NCBI GenBank assembly: GCA_036501485.1
Contig: DASYAG010000091.1
Location: 1-54,878 of the forward strand
Direction: 5' to 3'
Length of the DNA: 54,878 nucleotides
Source: PALSA-607 sp036501485
Lineage (GTDB): Bacteria > Actinomycetota > Actinomycetes > Acidothermales > Acidothermaceae
Shown here: one piece after another, positions 7,666 through 15,664 of the stretch
How positions within the stretch are numbered: the stretch's first letter is position 1
How the letters are laid out: each line of letters starts with the position of its first letter
Position numbers and translations under genes: made by a program
Notes under the pieces: generated by a model
Seen by the model: the letters and a program-made list of their open reading frames with translations, nothing else
What the model was told of the DNA's origin: nothing
The model's database searches: none

Positions 7666-8595
7666 TCAGTTCTTGCTGAAGAACACGTCGACCCGCGGAT
7701 TCGTGGTTGACCGCACGGTGAGGGTGTAGCCCTGCAGCAGGGTCGTGGCGTTCGCGACCGCGATCGAGTCGCCGATGCAGGTGATATTGATCTGGCCAAT
7801 TTGCGGGCTGGTGGCCGGCGGCACCGGAAGGAAGTTCTTCTTAATTACCGGCGACGAGGAGACCGACGCAGACGTCGTCGCTGGGGGGGACGTCGTGGGG
7901 CTGGCCGATGGTGAGCTCGTGGCGGAGTTGGTCGGGGTGACCGACGGTGACGGCGGCGATTGCGAAGTCGACGGCGTCGCAGTGGGTGTCGGGGTCGGCG
8001 TAGGCGTCGGGGTGGAACTTGGCGTCACAGCTCCGCCGACGGCCAGCCCGTCGCGGCACACGTAGATGTATTCGACCGCACCTGGGGGCGGGATCACGAT
8101 CACCGGCTTCGGCGATGCGGGCGGCGCCGCGACGCTCGGGGTTGTGGGCGGCGTGGTTGTGGGCGAAACGCTACTTTTCACCGGGGGTGTGTGAGAAGGC
8201 GTCGGAGTTGGGGGAGCCGGCCGAACCGTCGGTGCGCCGATGGCGGACGCAACGACAATCGGGATCGGTGTGAGTGACGCAGAGCTCTCAGATGCTGCCG
8301 ATGCAGACTGCGCGGCAACCTTTTGCTTGATGACGCCTTGCGTGGTGATCAGTCCTTGGCTGCCACTGACTTCCCGGCCAACCCGCTCGACGGCGGTCAG
8401 GGTGACGGCGGTGATGAGTACGCAGGAGAGCAGCCAGCCGAGCGCCAGGGTGAGTGGGCGACCGGGCAGCCGCCGACTGATAGCAGCGGGCGCATGGAAC
8501 AGAGCGGACGCGAGCCCTCGCCACCGCTGCGACCACCGGCCACGTGGGCCAGTGGCCTGCTCAGGGGGGCCGTTGGGGCCGTTGCGCTCGGACAC
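7666..8595 (-). CDS. Membrane-anchored Ser/Pro/Thr-rich protein, unknown function
   Basis: 309 residues, GTG start, family not recognised. Cytosolic N-terminus of about 50 residues rich in Arg/Pro/Gly, one membrane helix (LTLALGWLLSCVLITAVTL, about residues 48-66), then an extracytoplasmic part. That part alternates low-complexity linkers, including PTPTPTPTPTATP, with two short ordered segments that each have one Cys: AVEYIYVCRDGLAVGG and INITCIGDSIAVANATT, ending in a beta-rich tail. The two Cys could form a disulfide. Linkers of this sort usually carry a domain through the cell wall and may be O-mannosylated. It is divergent from the response regulator at 8711 (115-base gap), so it could be a target or partner of that two-component system. 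Confidence 0.7.
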   Translation of the reverse strand: MSERNGPNGPPEQATGPRGRWSQRWRGLASALFHAPAAISRRLPGRPLTLALGWLLSCVLITAVTLTAVERVGREVSGSQGLITTQGVIKQKVAAQSASAASESSASLTPIPIVVASAIGAPTVRPAPPTPTPSHTPPVKSSVSPTTTPPTTPSVAAPPASPKPVIVIPPPGAVEYIYVCRDGLAVGGAVTPSSTPTPTPTPTPTATPSTSQSPPSPSVTPTNSATSSPSASPTTSPPATTSASVSSSPVIKKNFLPVPPATSPQIGQINITCIGDSIAVANATTLLQGYTLTVRSTTNPRVDVFFSKN

Positions 8596-8710
8596 GTGTC
8601 CATTCTCGGTCGATCTGGGTCGATCCGGAGTTAAAGCCCTCTCAAGGTGGCGGCCGAATCTTGGCCCAGCGGATGCGGTTTCGGGGCCTGCATTGAGTAC
8701 GGTCAGTCAC

Positions 8711-9403
8711 GTGCCCCGTCTGCTGCTGATCGAGGATGACGCCGCGATCCGGACCTCGCTGACCCGCTCGCTGTCTGAGCGCGGCCACGCGGTGGCGTCC
8801 GCGCCGACGGCGATGGCCGGCCTCCAGGCTGTCGTCGACACCGCTCCTGACCTGGTCGTGTTGGATCTGGGACTGCCGGATCTCGATGGCGGCAAGCTCA
8901 TCCAGATGGTGCGGGCGGTCAGCAAGGTGCCGATCATCGTGGCAACTGCTCGTGACGACCAGGCTGAGATGGTCCGGATTCTCGACTGGGGCGCTGACGA
9001 CTATGTGGTGAAGCCGTTCGCGTCTGACCACCTCGAGGCCCGCATCAGGGCGGTGCTGCGCCGGATGGCCAGCGGCGACGCCGCCCAGGCAGTGGTGGTC
9101 GGCGGTCTGCGCATCGATCAGCGCACCAGGGAAGCCAGTCTCGACGGCGAAAAGCTCGAACTTACCCGCAAGGAGTTCGACCTGCTGCTCTATCTCGCCG
9201 AGCACGAAGGTGAGGTCGTGAGCAAGCGAGTGCTGCTGGCCGAGGTGTGGCAGCAGGCTTACGGCGGCGCAGACAAGACCGTCGACGTCCACCTGTCGTG
9301 GTTGCGCCGCAAGCTCGGGGAGTCGGCGGCCGCGCCGCGCTACCTGCTGAGCGTGCGCGGTGTCGGCGTGAAACTCGTCGGTCCGTCCGAACCTGACAGT
9401 TAG
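8711..9403 (+). CDS. OmpR/PhoB-family response regulator
   Basis: 230-residue two-component response regulator. Receiver domain (residues 1-115) with acidic pair Asp9/Asp10 in LLLIEDD, phospho-acceptor Asp52 in VVLDLGLPD, conserved Thr in VATARDD and Lys in YVVKPF. Winged-helix DNA-binding domain of the OmpR type follows, with LTRKEFDLLLYLAEH, VVSKRVLLAEVW and KTVDVHLSWLRRKLGE. GTG at 8711 is chosen because the receiver begins directly after it; the open frame extends far upstream but there it only shadows the divergent gene. The kinase gene starts 11 bases after its stop. Its sequence does not tell the target; the divergent surface protein is a candidate. Confidence 0.95.
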   Translation: MPRLLLIEDDAAIRTSLTRSLSERGHAVASAPTAMAGLQAVVDTAPDLVVLDLGLPDLDGGKLIQMVRAVSKVPIIVATARDDQAEMVRILDWGADDYVVKPFASDHLEARIRAVLRRMASGDAAQAVVVGGLRIDQRTREASLDGEKLELTRKEFDLLLYLAEHEGEVVSKRVLLAEVWQQAYGGADKTVDVHLSWLRRKLGESAAAPRYLLSVRGVGVKLVGPSEPDS

Positions 9404-9414
9404 CCCGACTCTCT

Positions 9415-10707
9415 GTGCGCAGAAGGCTACTGATCCTTGCGGCGGCGACCACGACGCTTGTCATCGTGGCATTTCTCGTTCCGCTGTCGGTGCTCGTGCG
9501 CAACCTCGCGCACCAGCGAGCATTGAACGACGGATTGAAAGAGTCGCAGCGCGTCGTCAACGCCGTGCAAACCATCGAGCGGACGCCAGCGGCGATCGGT
9601 GAGGCAGTAAAAGGCTCACCGGCCGGCATTGTCGTCTCGGTGCGGCTTGGAAACGGGCAATGGGTCGGCGGGCTGCCGCCCGATCCGGATTCGCCGGCGC
9701 GTCAGTTCGCAGTGGGACCCAATGGCACCGAATTGCGCGAGGTTCAGGTGCGTTACAAGGGCGGTCTCGAGATCTGGCATCCCGTCACTGATGCGCCCGG
9801 AAAACCCATCGTGATCCGCACGTTCGTCTCGGCTTCGCTGTTCAACAAGGGAGTCTTTTCGGCGATCGTGATCCTGGTGCTTGTGGGGATCGCGATCCTG
9901 GCGGTCGCGATGATCATCGCTGACCAGTTGGCGCGATGGACAGTGCGGCCGGTTGCCGCGCTCGCGTCGACGGCCAACCGGCTGTCGTCCGGTCAGCTGC
10001 TTGCGCGCGCCCCCGTCACCGGCCCGCGCGAAGTTGTTGAGGTCGGCGTTGCGATGAACCGGTTGGCAAAACGGATCAATGAGCTGCTGGACGACGAGCG
10101 CGAGCAGGTTGCGGACCTGTCGCATCGCCTGCGTACGCCGGTGGCTGCCGTGAAGCTCGCCGTCGAGGCGCTACCTGAGTCACCCGAAGCGACGCGGCTC
10201 ACCGAACACGTCGAGGCGCTCGAGCGAACTGTCGGTTCGGTCATCCGCGAGGCTCGGCGGGGCGTGCGCGAGCAACCTGCGCCGGCCTGCGACGTCGTCA
10301 GTGTCGTGAAGGAGCGCGTCGCGTTCTGGGCCGTGCTCGCCGAAGATCAAGGACGCCGGGTTGAGTTGCGGTTGCCGGCGGTGTCGCGGTTCGTGCGGGT
10401 ATCCGCCGACGACCTCGCTGCAGCTGTCGATGCGTTGTTGGAGAACGTGTTCGCCCATACCCCCGAAGGCACTGCTATGGCAGTGGCCGTCGAACTCGAC
10501 CGAGTCGATGCGTGGATCACGGTGTCCGACGAAGGTCCTGGCATCGGGCCCGACTCCGTTGACAGGGGCCGCAGTGCAGGCGGCTCGACCGGCCTCGGCC
10601 TCGACATCGTGCGACGCACGACCGAAGGATCGGGCGGCAGTTTCGGGGTCGGTGCCTCACCGACGGGCGGCGCGGCGATGATGATGCGGCTGGGGCCGGC
10701 CGACTAG
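9415..10707 (+). CDS. Sensor histidine kinase
   Basis: 430-residue membrane histidine kinase partnering the upstream regulator. First membrane helix at about residues 5-27, an extracytoplasmic sensor of about 110 residues, second helix at about 146-168 (VFSAIVILVLVGIAILAVAMII), then HAMP, a dimerisation domain with phospho-acceptor His237 in LSHRLRTPVAAVKL, and an ATPase domain with N box LLENVFAHTPEG, G1 DEGPGIG and G2 STGLGLDIV. GTG start at 9415. The small sensor domain has no recognisable ligand fold. Convergent with the peptidase gene, 21-base gap. Confidence 0.94.
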   Translation: MRRRLLILAAATTTLVIVAFLVPLSVLVRNLAHQRALNDGLKESQRVVNAVQTIERTPAAIGEAVKGSPAGIVVSVRLGNGQWVGGLPPDPDSPARQFAVGPNGTELREVQVRYKGGLEIWHPVTDAPGKPIVIRTFVSASLFNKGVFSAIVILVLVGIAILAVAMIIADQLARWTVRPVAALASTANRLSSGQLLARAPVTGPREVVEVGVAMNRLAKRINELLDDEREQVADLSHRLRTPVAAVKLAVEALPESPEATRLTEHVEALERTVGSVIREARRGVREQPAPACDVVSVVKERVAFWAVLAEDQGRRVELRLPAVSRFVRVSADDLAAAVDALLENVFAHTPEGTAMAVAVELDRVDAWITVSDEGPGIGPDSVDRGRSAGGSTGLGLDIVRRTTEGSGGSFGVGASPTGGAAMMMRLGPAD

Positions 10708-10733
10708 CTGGATTGGTGCGTTGCCCGACTAGC
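10700..10733. repeat. 9-bp direct repeat spanning histidine kinase stop codon
   Basis: CCGACTAGC at 10700-10708 covers the last codon and stop of the kinase and recurs at 10725-10733, where it covers the stop of the convergent peptidase gene. Short enough to be chance, but it fits a pattern seen at other gene ends here. Confidence 0.35.
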
Positions 10734-12825
10734 CGAGCATCAGACCGGTATGAGTGGCGAGGAAAGCGAGGGTGTCGACAGAGAGGTCGACACTGCGACT
10801 CACTGCTCGCGCGCCGTGCCCGACGTCGCTCTCGCGGCGAAAGACGATCGGCCTGCTCGCCGACGTGCCGAACTGAAGAGCCGCGCACATCTTCCGCGCA
10901 TGCAAGGGGTCGACGCGGGTGTCGGAGTCGAAGACGGTGAAAAGCACCGCGGGATACTCCGTGCCCTCGACGACATGGTGGTACGGCGAGTATGCAAACA
11001 GCCAGCCCAGTTCGACTGGGTCCTCGGCGCTGCCGTACTCCTCGCTCCATAACTGGCCGAAGCCGAACTTCTCGTAGCGCACCATGTCGAGCAACGGCGC
11101 CGAACACGCAACCGCGGCGTACTTCTCGGGCGCCTGCGTTAGTGCAGCGCCGACCAGCAGACCGCCGTTGCTGCCGCCGGAAATACCCAGCTGTGCAGGC
11201 GTCGTCCACCCGTTGGCGGCCAACCAGTCGGCCGCCGCGTGAAAGTCGTCGAACACGTTCTGCTTGTTGCCCCGCATACCGTCGCGATGCCAGCTCTCGC
11301 CTTCCTCGCCGCCGCCGCGCAGGTTCGCCACCGCGTAGACGCCGCCGGCCTCGACCCACGCCAGCATGGTGGCTGAGTAGCCAGGCGTCATTGATGCGCC
11401 GAAACCGCCGTAACCGCCGAGAATCGTCGGTCGGGGATGGTCGGGCTCGGCCTTCGTGGACACCACGATCATGCGAACCGGCGTGCCGTCGCGAGAGGTA
11501 TAGGTCACCAGCCGCGCGTGCACTGTGGGCACCTCGACCGTGCCGGGGGCGCTTGCCCACGGGATCGTCTCGCCGCTGCGCGCGTCGTAGCGGAAGACAC
11601 TCGAAGGCGTCGTGTGGTCGGTGTAACCGAACCAGCAGTCCGGGCCGCCTTCGGGCCGCTCCGACAAGCCTCCGATCGAGCCAAGACCTGGCAGCGGCAC
11701 CGCACCGATGCGCTCGCCGGTCGCCAGGTCGTGCAGGGTCAGTTCACTAACCGCATGCCGTGTCCACGACGCGAGCAGGACCGGGCGCGCCAGCTCATCG
11801 CCGTCCAGGATCGAGAAGTCTTCAAGCACGGCTTCGGGATCCTCGGGCAACAGATCGCGCCACGTTTCCGGGCCCGGATCTTCCGGCGTCGTCACCACGA
11901 GACGACCCCGCGGTGCGTCGCGGTCGGTATAGATGTAGGCGCGACCGTCGCGGCCAATGTGCACGGAGGTCTGCGCATCGACGCCAACCTGGAGGTCTTT
12001 CAGGTCCGGCGACGTGGAGTCGGACGTTGTGAGGTCTGCGATCCACAAGTCGTTGCGCGGTGCGGTGCCGGGCGACGCGCTTACGATCAGCCAGCGGCCG
12101 TCGCGGCTGACCGATGCGGAGAAGAACGTCGTCTTGTCGAAGTCGGCGCCGAACACGCACACGTCGGTGTCGGGGTCGGTGCCGACCCGGTGCAGCCACA
12201 CCCTGCGGTGAAACTGCTCCTCACCCGGCGGCACTTCTGATGGCGGCAACCGTCGCACGTAGTAGTAGGCCTGAGCGCCGGGCAGCCATCCGACGGGGGA
12301 GTAGCGACACCGGTCGATCGGGCCGTCGATGATCGCGCCCGTTTCGACGTCGATCACCCGCAGGATCGACTCCTCGTCGCCGCCCTCGGAGATTTGGTAC
12401 GCCAGCAACTCGCCTTCCTTCGACGGCTGCCACGCATCGAGAGTCGTGGTGCCCGAGGGGTCGAGCTGCATTGGGTCGAGCAGGGTGCGCTCGGTTCCGT
12501 CGGGATCGACCGTCACCAGAACGGCGTGCTCCTGCTCGGCGCTTCGACGCATGAAGAACTGGCGCTGCTCGCGCCAAGCAGGGGCGGTCACCACGCCGGC
12601 GGCCATCAGCGACGTGAGCCTCGCGCGCAGCTCGTCGCGGCCAGCCAGGCCCGACAGCTGCTCGTGCGCGAGCGCGTCCTGTCCTTCCAGCCAGCTCGAT
12701 GACTGGGAAGTCGCCGGGTCTTCAAGCCACCGGTACGGGTCGGCGATCTCATATGTCGGCGCCGCGACAGGAAGCTTCTCCACCAGGTCGAGGCGGTGCG
12801 CGGCGGGATACGTCGGCTTCGTCAT
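10729..12825 (-). CDS. Prolyl oligopeptidase, family S9A
   Basis: 698-residue cytosolic serine peptidase that would cleave short peptides after proline. N-terminal S9A motif DPYRWLED (residues about 29-36), a seven-bladed beta-propeller over residues about 75-410, and an alpha/beta-hydrolase domain with GGYGGFG and the nucleophile Ser552 in GGSNGG. The acid is Asp635 in DSDTRVDP, two residues before the substrate-binding Arg, and the base is His670 in GHGAR. All catalytic residues are present, and length equals the family norm. ATG start. No signal peptide. Divergent from the HNH gene, with 128 bases between the starts in which I see no clear operator. Confidence 0.95.
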   Translation of the reverse strand: MTKPTYPAAHRLDLVEKLPVAAPTYEIADPYRWLEDPATSQSSSWLEGQDALAHEQLSGLAGRDELRARLTSLMAAGVVTAPAWREQRQFFMRRSAEQEHAVLVTVDPDGTERTLLDPMQLDPSGTTTLDAWQPSKEGELLAYQISEGGDEESILRVIDVETGAIIDGPIDRCRYSPVGWLPGAQAYYYVRRLPPSEVPPGEEQFHRRVWLHRVGTDPDTDVCVFGADFDKTTFFSASVSRDGRWLIVSASPGTAPRNDLWIADLTTSDSTSPDLKDLQVGVDAQTSVHIGRDGRAYIYTDRDAPRGRLVVTTPEDPGPETWRDLLPEDPEAVLEDFSILDGDELARPVLLASWTRHAVSELTLHDLATGERIGAVPLPGLGSIGGLSERPEGGPDCWFGYTDHTTPSSVFRYDARSGETIPWASAPGTVEVPTVHARLVTYTSRDGTPVRMIVVSTKAEPDHPRPTILGGYGGFGASMTPGYSATMLAWVEAGGVYAVANLRGGGEEGESWHRDGMRGNKQNVFDDFHAAADWLAANGWTTPAQLGISGGSNGGLLVGAALTQAPEKYAAVACSAPLLDMVRYEKFGFGQLWSEEYGSAEDPVELGWLFAYSPYHHVVEGTEYPAVLFTVFDSDTRVDPLHARKMCAALQFGTSASRPIVFRRESDVGHGARAVSRSVDLSVDTLAFLATHTGLMLG

Positions 12826-12953
12826 GAAGCGACCCTAACCAACGCGCCCGGTCAAGATTCGATCTCGCCCACGCCGCGGGTTGAATTGCTGGCGCCGAGA
12901 CCGTCCGACCGGCGAGACTGTCGGAGAGGCTCCCAACGGCGGAGGAGGGCGGC

Positions 12954-13484
12954 GTGGCCTACGCGCTTGTTCTCAACGCGACGTACGAACCGATTGGCGT
13001 CGTGCCTGACCGTCGCGCCCTGCTGCTGGTGCTCGCGGCAAAGGCCATCTCGCTCGAAGCCGGAGACGTTGTCGTGCACAGCGCGGCCGCGGCGGTCTCC
13101 GTACCGGCCGTGGTCAAGCTCACCCGGTTCGTGAAGATCCCTTACCGCAACGTCGTTCCGCTGACCCGTCGCGGCGTGTTCCTTCGCGACGGCGGCCGGT
13201 GCGCATACTGCGAGGCGCCGGCGACCAGCCTTGATCACGTAGTCCCGCGCAGCCGCGGCGGAACGCACACCTGGGACAACGTCGTGTCGTGCTGCCGGCG
13301 GTGCAATCACGTCAAGGCCGACCGCACGGTGACCGAGCTTGGTTGGCGGCTGCGCCGTGCGCCGCGCGCTCCCAGTGGGATCGCGTGGCGGATCCTCGGC
13401 ACCGGTCGCAGTGACCCGAAGTGGATTCCCTACCTCGATGGCGATGGTTTTGGGTGGTCGATCGACCAGTCCGCGAGCGCGTGA
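12954..13484 (+). CDS. HNH endonuclease domain protein
   Basis: 176-residue protein with a classical HNH fold at residues about 75-125: zinc pair CAYC, the LDHVVPRSRGG core with the catalytic His, WDNVVSCC and RRCNHVKAD. The N-terminal 70 residues (ALVLNATYEPIGVV) form the extension found in a widely conserved actinobacterial housekeeping HNH family. GTG start with GGAGGAGGG just upstream. Substrate and biological role are not established in the family; it is not next to a restriction or phage gene. Overlaps the next gene by 4 bases (GTGA). Confidence 0.9.
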   Translation: MAYALVLNATYEPIGVVPDRRALLLVLAAKAISLEAGDVVVHSAAAAVSVPAVVKLTRFVKIPYRNVVPLTRRGVFLRDGGRCAYCEAPATSLDHVVPRSRGGTHTWDNVVSCCRRCNHVKADRTVTELGWRLRRAPRAPSGIAWRILGTGRSDPKWIPYLDGDGFGWSIDQSASA

Positions 13485-14215
13485 GCACTAGTTCGGGAGG
13501 CACCGCTAGTTCGGGCAGCGGTCCCGGTGCGATCACCCCCGACGGCTGCGCCGTGGATTTCTACGCCATGATGCCCGCGCGCGACGAGCCGGAGATCATC
13601 GACCGCGCCGGACCGCCCAACGCCTCGATCCTCGAGTTGGGGTGTGGCGCCGGCCGGGTGACGCACCCTTTGATCGCGCTCGGCCACTCCGTCGTCGCTG
13701 TCGATGAGTCGCCCGAGATGCTCGCCCACGTTCGTGGCGCGCGCACTGTTCTAGCGAGCATCGAGGGTCTCGACCTGGGGATGAGTTTCGACGTTGTTCT
13801 CCTCTCATCGCACCTGGTCAACGTGCCGGACGACGATCAGCGTGCGGCCTTCCTGGCGGCCTGTGCGCGCCATGTTCTCGACACCGGATGCGTTGTGATC
13901 CAGCGGCATCCGCTCAGCTGGTTCGACACGTTGGAGCCGACGAGGCGCTCGAGGCCAACCGGTGACGGCGACCCGGTGACCTTCGTGCTCGACGGCATCT
14001 CGCGCCCGGCGCCGAATCTGGTGGCTGCGACCGCGGAGTATCTCGTGGGCGAGCGGCACTGGACGCAGACGTTCGTCGCCCGCCGACTCGACGACGACAG
14101 CCTCAGGTCGGCTCTCGCCGCTGTCGGTCTGCGTCTCGACGATGTGTACCTCACCGACGACGGAGCGTGGGTGCGTGCCCAGCCAGTGGCCGCGATGGGT
14201 GCGGGCGCTAGCTGA
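13481..14215 (+). CDS. SAM-dependent methyltransferase, class I
   Basis: 244-residue class I methyltransferase. The SAM-binding motif I is ILELGCGAGRVTHPL, followed by the acidic residue of motif II in VVAVDESPEML and a motif IV-like stretch FDVVLLSSHLVN. GTG at 13481 overlaps the HNH stop by 4 bases and is preferred for coupling, though the conserved part begins only at about residue 25 (VDFYAMMPARDEP). Acceptor molecule not evident. Middle gene of an apparent four-gene run HNH-methyltransferase-amidase-glucanotransferase. Confidence 0.85.
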   Translation: MSTSSGGTASSGSGPGAITPDGCAVDFYAMMPARDEPEIIDRAGPPNASILELGCGAGRVTHPLIALGHSVVAVDESPEMLAHVRGARTVLASIEGLDLGMSFDVVLLSSHLVNVPDDDQRAAFLAACARHVLDTGCVVIQRHPLSWFDTLEPTRRSRPTGDGDPVTFVLDGISRPAPNLVAATAEYLVGERHWTQTFVARRLDDDSLRSALAAVGLRLDDVYLTDDGAWVRAQPVAAMGAGAS

Positions 14216-14239
14216 GGGCGGCACGCGTACGCTCCGGGC

Positions 14240-15664
14240 ATGGCCGCGTTGCATGATCTCTCGGCGCTCGAGCAGGCGGCTGCCGTGCGACATCGCGAGG
14301 TGTCGCCGTCCGAGCTCGTCGAGCACTACCTCGACCGCATCGCGACCTGGTCCGACACCGTAGGCGCCTACGTGACGGTGACTGCAGACCTCGCTCGCGA
14401 GCAGGCCCGGCAGGCCGAACAGACGCTGCGGGAGGCCGACGCCGACGACCTGCCGCCACTGCTCGGCGTCCCGATTGCGATCAAAGACCTGACAGACGTC
14501 GCGGGCATTCGTTGCACGCTTGGCTCTGCCGCTTTCGCTGACCGGGTCGCCACTGTCGACGCCCACGTCGTCACCTTGCTGCGCAAGGCCGGCACCCTGA
14601 TCCTCGGCAAGTCGAATGCCGCCGAGTTCGGCACACCTTGCTACACCGAGCCGGACGTCGCGCCTCCTGCTCGCACGCCGTGGGATATGTCTAGGTCGGC
14701 GGGTGGCTCGAGCGGTGGTGCAGGCGCTGCCGTCGCAGCCGGGCTTGCGCCGTTCGCACAGGGCAACGATGGCGGCGGTTCGGTGCGGATCCCCGCCAGC
14801 GTTTGCGGGCTTGTCGGGCTGAAGGTGAGCCGCGGCCGGGTTAGCAACGGCCCGGTCTCGGGTGACGTCAGCGGCCTCGCGTGGCACGGCCCGCTGACCC
14901 GGACGGTGCGCGACGCGGCCGCGTGGCTCGACGCGACCGCCGTGCCGATGCCGGGCGATCCGCATTGGGCGCCACCGCTACCTGCGGGGCAAAGCTTCCT
15001 TGCCGCAGTTGATCGCGAACCCAAGCAGCTGCGGATCGCGCGCTACGCCGACCCCGTCATCATGGACGAAGCCGTCGACCCGAGTTGTCTGGCTGCTTAC
15101 GACGACGCGACGAAGCTGCTGCTCGAGCTCGGCCATCGCGTCGACGATGTGCCCGCACCGGCTGGAATATCGATCGTGCCTGCTTTCGAAACCGTGTGGT
15201 CGGTGCTGTCGACGTTGACGCCCGTTCGTGCTGCGGACGAGGCGAAGCTGCGGCCGCTGACGCGATGGCTGCGAGACCGCGGCGGTCGCGCGACCGGCCA
15301 CGAATATGCGCTCGCGATGGCGGCGCTGCAAGCGACCGCGCGCCGGATGCTGGTCGACCTCGTCGAGTACGACGCGGTACTCACACCGACGCTCGCGATG
15401 CCGCCGGTTGCCGTCGGTGCCTTGCGCGACGACGCCGACCCGGCGCGTGACTTCGACAACCAGAAGCGATTTACGCCGTTCACATCGGTCGCCAATCTCA
15501 CCGGCCAGCCCGCCATCACCTTGCCTCTCGGTGTTACGCCGACCGGGTTGCCCATCGGTGTGATGCTTGCGGGGCGCCCCGCAGGGGAGGCTGGGTTGCT
15601 CGCGCTCGCGGGTCAGCTCGAAGCCGCCCGACCATGGATCGACCGCCACCCGGAGTGCTGGTGA
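14240..15664 (+). CDS. Amidase, amidase-signature family
   Basis: 474-residue amidase-signature enzyme. The Ser-cisSer-Lys triad is visible: Lys in VPIAIKDLTDV (about residue 83), cis-Ser in SAGGSSGGAGAAV and nucleophilic Ser in NDGGGSVRIPASVCG. The family includes GatA and broad amide hydrolases; there is no gatB or gatC beside it, so a stand-alone amidase is more likely than the tRNA amidotransferase subunit. ATG start 24 bases after the methyltransferase stop. Length is normal. Substrate unknown. Confidence 0.9.
   Translation: MAALHDLSALEQAAAVRHREVSPSELVEHYLDRIATWSDTVGAYVTVTADLAREQARQAEQTLREADADDLPPLLGVPIAIKDLTDVAGIRCTLGSAAFADRVATVDAHVVTLLRKAGTLILGKSNAAEFGTPCYTEPDVAPPARTPWDMSRSAGGSSGGAGAAVAAGLAPFAQGNDGGGSVRIPASVCGLVGLKVSRGRVSNGPVSGDVSGLAWHGPLTRTVRDAAAWLDATAVPMPGDPHWAPPLPAGQSFLAAVDREPKQLRIARYADPVIMDEAVDPSCLAAYDDATKLLLELGHRVDDVPAPAGISIVPAFETVWSVLSTLTPVRAADEAKLRPLTRWLRDRGGRATGHEYALAMAALQATARRMLVDLVEYDAVLTPTLAMPPVAVGALRDDADPARDFDNQKRFTPFTSVANLTGQPAITLPLGVTPTGLPIGVMLAGRPAGEAGLLALAGQLEAARPWIDRHPECW

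Noticed and set aside
8240..8710. Upstream extension of the response regulator frame
   Set aside because: It lies opposite the Ser/Pro/Thr-rich gene and the receiver fold starts exactly at the GTG at 8711.
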